Origin: Gaeumannomyces sp. JS-464
Lineage: Eukaryota > Ascomycota > Sordariomycetes > Magnaporthales > Magnaporthaceae
DNA: 64,000 bases
Direction: 5' to 3'
Assembly (NCBI GenBank): GCA_002197995.1
Contig: NGZR01000001.1
Location: 1,612,001 to 1,676,000, forward strand
The notes below the pieces were generated by a model. It searched no databases and was not told the origin of the DNA. It was given only the letters and a program-made list of their open reading frames with translations. Below are positions 1 to 11,689 of the stretch, piece after piece (position 1 is the first letter of the stretch; each line of letters starts with the position of its first letter). The translations under genes were made by a program, and so were the position numbers.

Positions 1-1279
1 AAGCTTAAAACCTACTCCGGTTAAGCGCGACCGTAAACGCCCGCGCGAAAATTAGGCGCTATAAAAGCGAAAAAAAGGAAAACATTATGCTATTTGTATT
101 TAACATCGAAAACGGTGCCGTTTTTTTAAAAGGCCGGCATTTGTTACGGCTAGTAAGGCTTTAATTGTAAATAAAAAAGTTAAAACTAAAAACCTTTATC
201 GTTAAATAAGGACGGAAGCTCCGCAAAGTGGATCCCGCATAAAAATATTTTAAATCTTTACAAAGCTAGGCTTCCAGCTTCCAACTTACTTCGAAATAAC
301 ATCTTTTTGCTTTACCAATTTCTTTGCTTTCGATTGCGTTAACAGGCTATAAAAGCTACTATTCGACGGATTTCGAGCTTTATTACTAAAAATATAACAT
401 TATTACGCTTTATATGCTTTCGCATTTGTTTCCTTTTTTTAACCGCTTAACGTTAAATGTTTTAACCTGCTAAAAAAAGCGTACGGTTAATAAATCGAAG
501 GTTTTAAAAAATTACACGTTAATTACGTAATTAAAGTCGAGTTTCTTTCGGCGTTTAAAGCGTTATTTTTTAACTTTATAATTAAAAGAAACATTTGTAA
601 AAGCTTTCGAAAAGCTAGTTTTACTTTTTTTAATCCGGATTCGGTTTTAAAAAAGCTGGATGTAAGGTTATAAATTTTAACTCCTTTAAGGAAGCTTTTA
701 AACAACGCCGAACTTTAAACTTTTAAAACGCCGCGGATAGCTAAAAAAGCAACTTCGTAATCCGAATATATTAAAACTCGAATTACTAATTATTAAAGCA
801 GTTTTTTAACACTTATATTAGCGGTTATAAGTTAAATCGCAAAATGAACGAAAGTAATAATGCATAAAGTGGCCCTTTTTTAAGCCGAAATGTTTACGCT
901 TAAAAAGGCGAACGAAGCATTTAGCAAACGCCGAAAAGCCAAAAAAAACACGTGTTTAACTTAAAAGGTTATTTACTATCGAAAAAGTACGAAATGTTTT
1001 AAACCAGCAAAAGTTAAATAAATAATTATAATAAAAAAATGCGCGATTATAAGGGTTAAAAAAAAGGGCGACGACAACTCGTCGGCGATATAGCATTTAC
1101 GGTAAAACCGGATACAATGCGCGCATTTGTTAAAAAAAAGTAAAAAAGTTTAATATATACAGTTTTAAATAGTTTAAATGGATTCCTAGCGTTATTAGGT
1201 TAATATGCGCGTCGATTAACCGGAGGTCGAGTATAAGTGCGCGATAATGTGGTTTGCGCGATAAGGTGGTAACTTACGT
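1..1279 (+). mobile_element. Fot1/pogo DNA transposon P0, 5' end outside window, RIP-decayed
   Basis: This is the 3' part of a Tc1/mariner-superfamily element of the Fot1/pogo group, which moves by a DDE transposase that cuts at TA. Around 378-430 the translation matches the end of the catalytic domain (FELYYxKYNIITLYMLS, family form FExYCxxNxIxLxxLPxHS), and the conserved region after it is recognisable to about 620. The right end is ACGT at 1276-1279 followed by TA. Here the element interrupts a gypsy polyprotein, because the sequence after TA (CCGGGCTTTAAAAGCGAC) continues the gypsy just before its chromodomain. The terminal repeat differs from those of P1-P3. Stops occur in all frames, so it cannot be active. 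The right boundary is firm; the left end is not in the window. Confidence 0.85.
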
Positions 1280-1552
1280 TACCGGGCTTTAAAAGCGACA
1301 AGTTAATAAAAGTTAACCTAAAATAAAAGTACAAAATTAAAGAAATTTTAAACTATAAGTTAAAAATAGGCTTAAAAAGTACCTAATTAAATGGAAAAGG
1401 TACGGCCACGAGGAAAACACGTCGAAAAAAGCAACCGACTTTATAAGTTGCTAAAAAGCCCTAATAAAATACCAGCAAAAGCACTTACAAAAAGGTTAGC
1501 AAAAAAAAAAGGGTTTTAAAAAAGTCCGACATTGTTAAACTTTTCCTTAAAC

Positions 1553-1623
1553 GGTCGTGCCGGGATTTAAACCTGAAACTTTAATAAAAAAAACTAAAAC
1601 TACACTACAATATGCTATAAACC
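1553..1623 (-). other. tRNA-like sequence in G0, antisense to the element
   Basis: Read on the minus strand this is 71 nt long and ends AGGTTTAAATCCCGGCACG plus ACC, a mutated B box and T arm (original probably GGGTTCGAATCCCGG). It aligns base by base with the intact T arm at 16,036-16,052 in G2. The anticodon arm keeps TTTAG paired with TTAAA around a T-rich loop, close to tRNA-Lys(UUU), but one extra base blurs the register. The acceptor stem is damaged (GGTTTAT against CACGACC). It is a decayed relic and is not expected to be a working tRNA. Confidence 0.5.
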
Positions 1624-2172
1624 TAAATAAATTGTTAAAAGCATCGCAACTTACTACGGTTAATAAAGGCAAGCAGGTTTAAGTTAAAATTAACCTTAAA
1701 CGATTGCTAATCGGGAAAAACGGTAAAAGCTACAAATAATTTAAACTGCGTGGCAATTTAGCAAGCCTTTCGGTCGGCCTCCTCCCGCTCGACACGTTCC
1801 AATTCCTCCACTAAGTTAATACCACGGCGCACCGCGCGTATTATTTTTTCCAACTATATCCGTTTTTGTTTTTAAAAACGAAAAACTTTTTCCTCCGCCT
1901 TTTCCAGCTCGGCTTTAAATTTGGAATGCTGCACGACGATATTTCGAAGTTTTATAAACGAAGGCTTTAAAATGTCGCACTTTAATCGGTTAATTTGAAA
2001 GCTTTTTACAATTAACGGTTTTTTTCGCAAAAAAAACGTTTTTGCACCGACCGGACATTTTATTATAGTAAAAGGGAATAGGAAATAGTAAAAAAGGAAA
2101 GTACTTATTACTAATAAAAAGCGAAGCGATAAAACGTGATTAAAAGGATTTAACTTAAAAGGGAAAACTTAA

Positions 2173-2615
2173 TGTTATAACTAATATGCAAGCCTTAAAA
2201 TAATAAAACGGGAAGGGCTTTAAATGGTGCTTTACCCGCATTAGGACACGAAAAGTTACGTAGCTTAAAAAGGATTTGTGGATTTATAACAAAACAACAA
2301 ATCCAAAAGGGATTTATAAATTTGTAATAAAATAACAAATTTAAAAGGGATTTGTAAATTTGCGGTAAAGCTACAAATTTAAGAAAGTTGTTAAAAACGA
2401 ACAACGTATATATAAAAAATGGATATCCTACTGTTTTAAGTAGCTTTAATTAAAGCTTTAGCATTAGTTAATTTAAGTTAGCTTTTAAGCATCCTTTAAA
2501 GCAAGCAATTAAATTGTTTTTTTTAAATTACTGTTCTTTTGTATTTAAACCAGCGATAACTGTCCTTTCCACTTTTAAAGTGCCTTACTTTAAAAGCAAA
2601 CCTTTAATTGTAACA
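2173..2615 (+). repeat. 3' LTR of G0 (443 bp)
   Basis: Begins TGTTATAACTAATATGCAAG and ends TTTAATTGTAACA, matching the solo LTR at 25,732-26,178 and the minus-strand G2 LTRs. It carries about three copies of a 38-bp unit built on GGATTTGTGGATTT, then a TATA-like stretch (TATATATAAAAAATGG) near 2,410 that begins the part shared by all gypsy LTR types in this window. Confidence 0.85.
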
Positions 2616-3689
2616 AATACGTAAAGTTGGATTAAAAGCTTAAAACCAGCTTAACTTTAGGTTAACTTACTAATAGTTGTAAAAAAGCCTTATTATTATA
2701 AAGCCTCGTTAGTTTTAGCAATTACTTTATAACACTTACTTTATAACGAGTACTTTTTACCGTTTTACTTTATAACAATTACTTTATAACAAATACATTA
2801 TATAAGTAAATTGTATAAATTACTTATAAAGTTACTTTGTAATTGCAAAAGCTTTAAAACTTTGCAAACTTTAAACCAGCTACGTTAAAATAACTGCTAA
2901 GTAAAACTTTAAAAGTTTAACACTTTTTAAATTAATTAAAGCAAAATAATTGTATAAAGCTTTAAAAAACGGTAACTTTTAAACATTTACGGAATATATT
3001 TATTGCTTTTATAAACTATCGTTTTAATTTTGCAGCATATAAAATAACTGCAAAATTAACTGCTATTAGTTGCTTTTTTAAGTATTATACACAAATATGC
3101 AAAATAACCTAAACGACGATATTAATAATTCGGGAACAACTACGTTAAAACAACTTATTAATTAAGTTAAAACGTAAATAAGCGAACTTAATATACTTGC
3201 TAAATTAATAGCTAAAATTAAAAAGCAAAATGCAAGGTTATTAGCGTTATTAAAAGCATTTAAAGGTTAAAAAAAGGCAACGAGGGATACATTTACCCCG
3301 TTAGCACTACCAGTACTACCGGCACTACTAATACCGACGGTACCACCAGTTTTATAACAACTAAATGCATTTAAAAACGTTATAAACTTTATAAATTTTA
3401 ACAGTAAAAACGCTGCTTTACTACTTGCTTTTCCGTTTACTTTAAGCATTTTTACTTTAATAACCTTGTAATAAAAAAGTTGTTTAAAAAGGTATATTTT
3501 TTTCCAAAAACTTTAAAACTATAAAAGGCTTTTAACTACTTTAATTAAAAACATACTTTAACGTTACAATTTACCGCAATAAGTATATTAAGGTTTACAA
3601 ATAACTTAAAACTTATTATAAACATTTTTATTAAAAATTAAGCTGTAATTTTACTATTTTTTAAAAATAACTATAACAAAAAACATTTT

Positions 3690-3930
3690 ACATTATTACG
3701 TGCAAAGCGAATCCGATTTTAGCGTTTATTGTTTAAAAAATAGTTACGTTTTAACGTTTAAAATTTAAAAAAATGCGCTTTATAAAAAGTTTCATTTTTT
3801 AAATTTTGCTAAATTTAAAAGGTTTATTAACGAGTTTAATTCCATTTTTAATTTTTTGCTAATTAAGTTTCGTAATAACTATGTGCAGCTAAATGCTATT
3901 AATGTTAAAAATTAATACTTAAAAACTTTA
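3690..3930 (+). pseudogene. copia-1 gag remnant
   Basis: One frame reads FINEFNSIFNFLLIKF followed by RNNYVQLNAIN. This resembles the conserved part of copia Gag (family form FLxEFNxLLxxL), which builds the particle that packages element RNA. Stops interrupt it upstream. The next segment of this gag is displaced beyond the P1 insertion. The identification is a motif-level inference. Confidence 0.5.
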
Positions 3931-3973
3931 AAAGGTGTATTTTTTTAATAAACCGAAAATTTTTAAAGCATTA

Positions 3974-5830
3974 ACGTGGTTTACCACCGAGTGCCACATA
4001 TTACCGAGTGCCACATTCGACGCGTCCACGCGTTAATCCAGCTTTATCCACGAATATTTCCATAACAAACAATAACGAACAAAAGCGACGAACGTAAAGT
4101 TATTTTAGCCTTTTAAGCGATCGTATTAAATTTACAATTAAGTATTTAAAGTGCCGCTAAAATTTACGAAATTAACTTTTCCACTTTCGCCCGGCGAAAG
4201 CGCGGCCAAACTGCTTAACGCGATAATAAGCCCAACTTTCGGAAATTAACGGAATTTAAAAAAAAGCGCTTGTTAAATACATATTCGAGCTGGATTTTCG
4301 CGCATTCCTTCCCCGGCTTTTTAATGTTAAAAATATGGCTAATTAACTGTTTGCCGAACGCGACGCGGGCACCGTCGGGACCAACTAGGTCGCGAGGTTC
4401 GTTAAACGCCGCGCAAAGCTCGGCACGCGTTAAATTCAAAAGTACAATTATTAAAAAGCTAAATGCGAAAATCCCAAGCTCGTTTTTGCGTAATTTAACT
4501 TTATGCGAAACACTATAGCCAAATATGGCATCCAAAATAACGACATTTATAACTTCGACGAAACCGGCTTTTTTATAGGTATAATCGCCGCCGTTATAGT
4601 TATTATAACGTCGGAAAGCCGTGGTAAAACAAAGCTGGTTTAGCTTAACAACCGGAAATAAGCTACAATTATTTAAAAGGTTAACTATTACGGTTAAGCG
4701 GTTTTTTTTTATTATCGTTAAAAAGCAATACCATTTAGCCAATTGGTATTTAAAAACCGACCTTTTACGCAATTAGGTTATCGTAATAAGCGCTAACGGG
4801 TGGATTACGAACGAGCTCGGCCTAAAATGGATTTGGCATTTCGATAAACACATTATAGCTCGTTTTACGAGGTTTTATAGTTTGTTAATGCTAAACGGCT
4901 ACAAAAGCCACTATTTAACGAATTTCGAGCTTTATTGCCAAAAACATAATATCGTTACGCTTTGCATGCTTTCGTATTCGTTTTACTTTTTTTAACCGTT
5001 TAACGTTAAATGTTTTAACCTGCTAAAAAAGCGTACGGTTAATAAATCGAAAACCTAATAAAATTGCACGTTAACCACGTAACTAAGGTCGAGTTTTTTT
5101 CGGCGTTTAAAACGGTATTTTTTAATTTTATAACCGAAAAAAACATTTAAAAAGGTTTCCGAAAAGCTGGCTTTGCTTTTTTTAATCCAAATTCGGTTTT
5201 GGAAAAGCTAAATGTAAAGTTACGATTTTTAACTCTTTTAAAAAAGCTTTTAAACAACGCCGAACTTTGGATTTCCAAAACGCTTTAAACAGTTAAAAAC
5301 GCAATTTCGCAATTTAAACATATTAAAATTCGAATTTCCAATTACCGAAGCAGTTTTCCGTTACTTATACTAGCGGCCGTAAACCAGTTTACGAAAAGGA
5401 CGAGCTCGATTATGCATTAAATGGCCCTTTTTAAAGCCGAAATTGCTTCGTTACGTAAAGCGAACGAGGCATTAAGTAAACGCCGAAAGGCCAAAAAAAC
5501 ACATGTTCGATTAAAAGGGTTATTTACTATAAACGAAGTACGAAATGTTTTAAACCAAAAGGAATTAAATGGATAATTACAGTAAAAAATGCGCGATTAA
5601 AAGGGTTTAAAAAGGAAAGCGACGGCGACTCGTCGGCGATATAGCATTTACGGCAAAACCGGACATAATGCGCGCACTTATTAGGAAAAAGTAAAAATGT
5701 CCGATATATACAGTTTTAAATAGTTTAAATGGATTTTTAGCGTTATTAGGTTGGCATGCGAGTCGATTAACTGGAAATCGGGTGTAAATATGGCATTCGG
5801 TAATGTATGGCACTCGGTGGTAAACCACGT
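3974..5830 (+). mobile_element. Fot1/pogo DNA transposon P1 (1,857 bp), complete, RIP-decayed
   Basis: Both ends are present. The left end is TA then ACGTGGTTTACCACCGAG; the right end is the inverted copy, finishing CCACGT then TA (5831-5832). The terminal inverted repeat is about 42 bp and holds two tandem copies of a roughly 17-bp motif (ACCGAGTGCCACA). The body encodes, in broken frames, an N-terminal psq/CENP-B-type helix-turn-helix region (about 4150-4400) and a DDE catalytic domain. The first catalytic Asp is kept as FDETGF (codon 4557-4559), and FELYCQKHNIVTLCMLS is seen at 4937-4990. The length fits Fot1, about 1.9 kb. It is inserted in copia-1. The 185-aa minus-strand open frame here is an antisense artefact. 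Confidence 0.93.
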
Positions 5831-5978
5831 TATTTGTAATGCTAATATTTTAAAGCAGTTAAGTAAAAGCATTAATTTGCAGTATTTAATAGCGGATTTG
5901 CTCGTTAAAAACTTATTTATAAACAAATTGCTAGTTATAAAGCTTAAAAGCAAAAAAAAAAACTACAAAATATAAAAA

Positions 5979-7156
5979 TGTTGCAATTAAAGTTTGCTTT
6001 TAAAGTAAAGCACTTCGGGGGTGGAAAAAACATATCGCTGGTATTAATCCGTTGGAAATTTGCGGCGTACTTAACCGCGGCTTTTTATTGCTTAAAAAAT
6101 AGCAAATCTTTTTCAGCGACTCGAGTTTCGTCGACTATTCCGAACACTTTTCCAACCTTTTTTCCGAAGGTTTTAAAGCTAGCGAAAATAATTTTAATAG
6201 TTTCCTAGCTATTTTTACACCTTTTAAAGTAATCGTTTTAGGTTAGTTAAACCACTTTTTACTTTACCGTTTAACTTAATAATAGCGTAAACGACTTTTT
6301 ATTCCTCGCTTACAAATTGCTGTTCGTAAAATTTAAAATAGCTTTTGCATTTAGTAAAAGAACGTTTTAAACTTGCCGTTTTCCTTTTCGTAAAAATCCG
6401 AAAACGGGAACTTGTACGTTCGGATTGCGATAAATGCTTTAAAAAATACCAATTTCGCATTAAATTGCTTTATTTCGGTTTAGCTTTTAGCGATTTCGTC
6501 CGTTATAAATTTAAAAAAGCTAGCTATATTAGCGGCTTTGTTAAAGTCGTATTTAACACTGTTAAAAGTAACAACCGTAATTTTTTCTTTTTAAGCTTTT
6601 TATTATTCCTTGTTATAATTGCATTATCTTTTCCTTTTAACGAAGTATTAAATAAAATTAATTAAAATGTTATAATTACTGGTTTGCTTTTAAATAAAGC
6701 ACTTCGAAAATGGGAAGGATAATATCGCTAGTACTAGTAAATAAAAAAACACGTAACTTAAAAACAATTTAATTGCTTGCCTTAAAAAATGCTTAAAAGT
6801 TAACTTAGGTTAACTAATGCCGAACTTTTAATTAAAGCTATTTAAAATAAAAAGAAATCCAACTTTTATATATATTCGTTTATTTTGCTTTATATTTTTT
6901 AAATTTGTTACTTTGTTTACAAATTTATAAATCTTTTAAATTTGTCGCTTTATTTACAAATTTACAAATTTTTTTAAATTTATCGCTTTGTTTACAAATT
7001 TACAAATCCTTTTAAATTTATCGCTTTTTTTTACAAATTTACAAATCCTTTTAATAAGCTTATTACGTAATTCCACGCGTTTTAATGCGGGGTAAAAGCA
7101 CCACTTATAACCCCTTCCCGTTTTATATCTTAAAGGTTTGCGTGCTAATCGTAACA
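5979..7156 (-). mobile_element. Internally deleted gypsy element (LTR stub, gag piece, LTR)
   Basis: On the window strand it starts with 70 bp of the inverted LTR (TGTTGCAATTAAAGTTTGC), jumps near 6050 into gag-region sequence collinear with G2 23,110-23,735, and ends with a full LTR (6668-7156). AAAAA flanks it on both sides (5974-5978 and 7157-7161), consistent with a 5-bp target duplication, although the bases are low in complexity. The element is therefore a 1.18-kb derivative that lost most of its LTR and all of pol. The junction has the short repeat TAATCCGTT, also found at the matching place in G2, which suggests microhomology-driven deletion. It sits in copia-1 downstream of gag. Confidence 0.8.
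6668..7156 (-). repeat. LTR of the deleted gypsy (489 bp, repeat-expanded)
   Basis: Same LTR type as G2 and the solo LTR but about 45 bp longer, because the internal 38-bp unit (AAATTTGTxxCTTTGTTTACAAATT on this strand) is present about five times at 6,885-7,050 instead of about three. Confidence 0.8.
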
Positions 7157-7319
7157 AAAAAGTGTAAAAAGTAAAAAAAAGGAAAAAATAAAACCGTTAA
7201 TAAAAAAAGGTAAAAAGGCTAAAAATAAGCTTAAAAGCTAAAATAGCTTTTTTGGATTTAATAAATCCAAAAAAGGGTAAAAACGGTAATAAATCCTTTA
7301 ATAGCAAAAAAACTTTTTT

Positions 7320-7507
7320 TATAACGCTAAATTACAACTTTTTTTACAAGCTGTTAGTAAATTTTTCCCTTTTAAAAAGGTTTTAAAAAGTAACGCTACA
7401 ATTAGCGGTATAATAAATTTAAAGTTATTTAATATATAAAATAGCAGTAATTTTTCAAATTTTAAATTTAATTTAAAGTTTTAACTACTTTTAATTTACC
7501 AGCTATA
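7320..7507 (+). pseudogene. copia-1 protease start
   Basis: The frame ending LKSNATISGIINLKLFNI fits the copia aspartic protease entry (family form LDSGATxHIxxxxxLF); Asp-to-Asn and Gly-to-Asn changes are those expected from RIP. The G2 insertion at 7508 cuts the domain. Its second half resumes at 24,186. Confidence 0.45.
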
Positions 7508-7586
7508 TGTTACAATTAAAAGTTTGCTTTTAAAGTAAGGCATTTCGAGAAAGGAAAAAACAATATCGTTAATTTGGTTAACAAAG

Positions 7587-7969
7587 TGTTACGACCGCGT
7601 TTTTAAAAGGGGATACGGGGCGGCCCAAAATAAAAGGAAAGGTTAAAGCCACCCGTCCCGGCGCCCGGTTACGTAACAACCCACCACGTAATAAACACAA
7701 AATATGTTAGCTATAAATATAACCAATATATCCAAAAAAGCTGTAAAGTAAACAAAATCGCTATAAGAAAAGGAAGGATTTCCTACTAACCTAAATAGTT
7801 TTAACTAAAGCTTTTGCATTAATTAATTTAAATTAGCTTTTAAACATCCCTTAAAGCAAGCAATTAAATTGTCCTTTTAAATTACGTGTTTTTTTTTAAC
7901 TAATCCAGCGATATTATCCTTTCCACCCCCGAAATGCTTTATTTTAAAAGCAAACCTTTAATTATAACA
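7587..7969 (+). repeat. G1 5' LTR (383 bp)
   Basis: Bounded by TG and CA. It shares its last 230 bp (from GGATTTCCTACT) with the G2/G3 LTRs, while the first 150 bp (GACCGCGTTTTTAAAAGGG and on) are specific to this type. Confidence 0.9.
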
Positions 7970-8049
7970 TTTTAACTAATCCTATTTAATACGTCGTTAA
8001 AAGAAAAAAACAGTATAATTATAACGAGCAATAACAAAAAGCCTAAAAA

Positions 8050-8985
8050 GGAAAAGGCTACGGTTTTTACCCGTAACGGTATTAAATACGACTTCGACGA
8101 AACCGCTAATACGGCCAGCCTTTTTAAGCTTATAGCGGACGAAATCGCCAAAAGCTAAGCCGAGGTAAAGCAATTTACTACGAAACTGCTATCTTTCGAA
8201 ACGCCTATTGCGGTTAAAACGTACAAATCCCCGCTTTTAAACCTTTACGAAAAAAAAAACAGCAAGCTTAAAACGTTTTTTACCGAATGCAAAAGCTATT
8301 TTAAGTTTTACAAACAACAATTCGTAAACGAAAAACAAAAAGTCGTTTACGCTATTACCAAGCTAAACGGCAAAGTAAAAAAGTGGTTTTAACCAACCTA
8401 AAACGATTACTTTAAAAGGTATAAAAATAGCTAGAAAACCACCAAAATCATTTTCGCTAGCTTCGAAACTTTCGGAAAAAAGGTCGGAAAAATGTTTGGA
8501 ATAATCGACGAAACTCGAATCGCCGAAAAAAATCTGCTGGCTTTTAGGCAGCGAAAAGCCGCAGCCAAATACGCCGCGGATTTTTAATAAATTAATACCA
8601 AGCTTAATTAAAGCAACGCCACGTTAATGCTGCATTTTTACAACGGATTACGCGAAAACGTAAAAAACAAACTTGCAAAGCAAAACCGCCCGGAGTTTTT
8701 CACGGATTACGTTTAAAACGCAATTCGCATTAGCAATAAACTATACGAACGATAATAGGAAAAAAAATATAGTTTTAAAAGCGCGGCATAAAACAACAAG
8801 GCAAATTAAAAAAAAGCCAAATAGCAATTTACTACGGCTTACGAAACGCATTTAAACCTTATAAACCTTAGTGCGAAAACCGCCTACTAATAACAAAAGT
8901 AATAGAAAAAGCTGAAATAAAACCCGAAAAACGGGAAATGTTTTAAATGCGGTTAAACTAGCTACATAAAAGTTAATTGCTTTTA
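8050..8985 (+). pseudogene. G1 gag remnant with zinc knuckle
   Basis: Broken frames still read as a retrotransposon Gag: KCKSYFKFYKQQFVNEKQK at about 8,290-8,345, a middle part containing FASFETFGKKVGKMFGIID (about 8,455-8,510), ATLMLHFYNGLRENVKNKL (about 8,625-8,680), and a C-terminal zinc knuckle CFKCG...YIKVNC (about 8,939-8,980). In the knuckle the conserved His is Tyr, the change expected from C-to-T. Gag coats the element RNA and forms the particle. The counterpart in G3 is at about 46,960-47,920 and in G2 at about 22,700-23,700 on the minus strand. Confidence 0.75.
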
Positions 8986-10739
8986 GCGGGATAATAACCG
9001 CCAGGTAACGAACTTTTAGCAAACGTAAAAAAGCCCGATATAAAAGGAATTGTGCTTTAAAGCAGCGTTTAGCTAGGTATATTGCTATAATAAATTATAT
9101 GCTATACACTAGTCCGATAAAAAGGTTACCGGATAATATTTTCGGAAATTTCGAAGCGTTTGCATATTTAAAGCTACGAAGCTCGAATATAATAGCGAAA
9201 AAAAGCAGCGGATCGTTTCCGGGCTTAAAAATTCGGAAAAAAAAACGATACCGCCTTTCGCGGGACTTAAAAAAAAGCAATTTTAACAATTGGTACGAAG
9301 GAAAAAAAAGCCCGAAAAAAGCTTTTAAGCTAAATACACTTTTTTCGAAAGTCGGAAAACTTCGATACCGACGCCGAAATAAACCGAAATGGTTAAAACC
9401 TCGAAACGGCCGAATTTTAAAAGCGAGCAAAAAGCTCGAGCAGTATAACCTTTATATTTATAATTCGTAAAAGCCAGGCAAACTGGAAAAACCAACGCGT
9501 TTTAACACCTTTTAACGTATCGAAGTGTTTTTGGAACGTTAAAGTTTTAAAATACCCAAATAACCCGTTATGTTATGCCATTCCGGCAAACGAAAGCAAC
9601 GGCTAACCTTTATTATAATTTAACGACCAATAAAATGTTAAATACGTTAGCTATTAGTTCGATAATATAAACAAGCTAAACAAAACTACGTTAAAACCCG
9701 AGGACTATTTTAGCGTCGATATAAACACCCGGGACATTTGTACCTTTTTTAAGCAAAATGCATCCACGGAAAATGCAAATTCCATTTACAACTTAAGCTT
9801 AAATACGATTTCTTTTTACGAAAATTAAAAAGCAAGCTAAAAGTTAAACCCCGTTTGGCATTTTAATTGCCACGGTAAAAACCAGCCCGGATTGGCAAAT
9901 TTACCGCAATTTTTAAGCTTAACGAACGGCATTTAATGCTATATATTACCAAAATACTCGATTAAAAAAAATGCGAAATTGTAAAATGCAAAAAGCACAT
10001 ATTACAAAAAGCGAAAGCCTAGCACTAAGGGATTACATAAACGCACGTACCGTTTAACCCGGATAAAAAGACAAACGTGCGGTACTCGTTCCTTTTACCA
10101 AAAAACTAGCTAAACTACCCGAGCAAAAAGCACGGAATGGAAAAAAAGAAAAACCGACAAAAACCTTCGCAATAGTAAAATTAAGTTAATTATACGACCT
10201 ATTAACATTCCGAATGGAATATTAAAAAAAGAGTTAAAATAATAATCAATTGCGAAATATAAAACGATTATATATCGTTATAAACGGTTAAACGGTATAA
10301 AATTCCCATAAAATGGAAATACCAACCGTACTAATTAAAAACGGTCGAAAAAATACTTATCGCTTATAATAAAAAATAAATCGATTAAAAAACACAACCA
10401 ATAATACTACGCAACCGGAATAAGGAAAACGTTACTATTATACTAAACGAGCTGGATATAAAAAAAAACGTAATTTTCGAAATCCTTTAGCTTAGGAAAA
10501 ACAATTTACGAATAAATTAAAATAACGGCCAAATCCAATAAAAAAAGCTACAAATAACTAAAACGGTTTACTAATTACAAACCCCAAACCGTAAGCATAA
10601 AAAGCAACGAAAAAAGGTTATAACGGTAATAAAACTTAGCAATTCACTTTCGTATTTAGCATTAACGAATATACGACTATCCAAAATGGAAAGCGATTAA
10701 AACTATTAAACCAATATTAAAAAACGGCTCGCGAATATC

Positions 10740-11680
10740 CCGGAAAAATACTACAAATACGAAAAGTTGTTTTAAAAAAACATAAAAACGGTATTTCCCG
10801 AATATAAACCGTTCGATTTAAAAATTAAACTTAAATTAAAAACGCAATTTAAATACTAAAAATTGTACTAATTTAGCCTTTGGCAATAGGAAATGCTAAA
10901 AAAATAATTAAAAAAAAACTTACGAAAAGGACATATTAAACTTTTTGATTTTTCGGTAAAATACGGGATTTTATAAAAAAAAAAAGAAAAACGGGACGGA
11001 GTAAATATGCATCGATTACCGCCCGCTAAACGAGGCTACGATTAAAAATCGATATTTTTTTGCTTTTTATCGACGAATTACGAAACAAATTCGAAAAAGC
11101 TTAATATTTTACGGCTTTCAACCTACGAAAAGCTTACAGCTTAATACGGATTAAAAAGGGCTTAAAATGGTTTACGGCTTTTAAAATAAAGTTTAAATGC
11201 TACGAGTTTTTAATAATAACCTTCGGGCTTATTAACGCATTAGTTACGTTTTAAAAGATAATTAACCACGTATTACGCGAATACCTCGATATTTTATCCT
11301 CGCGTACTTGGATAACATTTTAATTTTTTCGGAAACGATGGAAAAGCATAAGCAATACGTATATAAAATGCTCCAAAAGCTGCTAAATGCAAAGCTCCTC
11401 GTTAAACCAGAAAAATGCGAATGGCATTAGCAAAAAGTCGCTTTTTTAAAGTTCGTAGTTATATTTGGATAGGTTTGCATAAACCTTAAAAAAGTCGAAA
11501 AAGTTAAAAAATGGCTTATATTTAAAAACGTTACGGAAATACAAAGGTTTTTAGGATTTTTAAACTTTTATAAACGGTTTATCCGTAGTTATAGCAAAAT
11601 CGCCGTACTATTTACGAACTTTACTAAAAATAACCACCAGTTTTATAAAAAGGTAAAAATAAAAAGCTTTTAAGCAATTA
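10740..11680 (+). pseudogene. G1 reverse transcriptase remnant
   Basis: Recognisable RT blocks in order: ICIDYRPLNEATIKNRY (about 10,998-11,050), YLDNILIFSETMEKHKQYV (11,305-11,360), KLLVKPEKCEWH (about 11,395-11,430), and the thumb-side block EIQRFLGFLNFYKRFIRSY (about 11,537-11,595). The catalytic YLDD is YLDN because its last Asp codon is AAC (11,314-11,316). RT copies element RNA into DNA; this copy cannot. Confidence 0.88.
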
Positions 11681-11689
11681 CGGGACGTC

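Larger units (their letters stand above)
1282..2615 (+). mobile_element. Chromodomain gypsy fragment G0 (3' end with 3' LTR)
   Basis: This is the 3' end of a Ty3/gypsy chromovirus interrupted by P0. At about 1375-1470 it encodes a degraded chromodomain (KVP/YLxxKW, KVRPRGKHVEKSNRLYKL) like the one in G1 at 13,380-13,470; chromovirus chromodomains direct integration to heterochromatin. After it come a tRNA-like sequence (1553-1623) and a coiled-coil-like remnant read antisense near 1750-1950, also present in G1 and G3. It ends in an LTR of the G2 type. The five bases after the LTR are AATAC, which would be the target duplication; the partner lies outside the window. Many stops, all explained by C-to-T or G-to-A. 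Confidence 0.8.

Noticed and set aside
2720..2800. Spaced TTACTTTATAAC repeats as a CRISPR-like array
   Set aside because: Units are irregular, spacers are not unique sequences of equal length, and the context is a fungal retrotransposon leader.
4215..4772. 185-codon minus-strand frame
   Set aside because: Exactly antisense to the P1 transposase; RIP removes stops on one strand while making them on the other.
9095..9470. Overlapping plus and minus open frames of 111-123 codons
   Set aside because: Both lie in the decayed region of G1 between gag and RT; chance frames in a lysine-coding AT-rich stretch.
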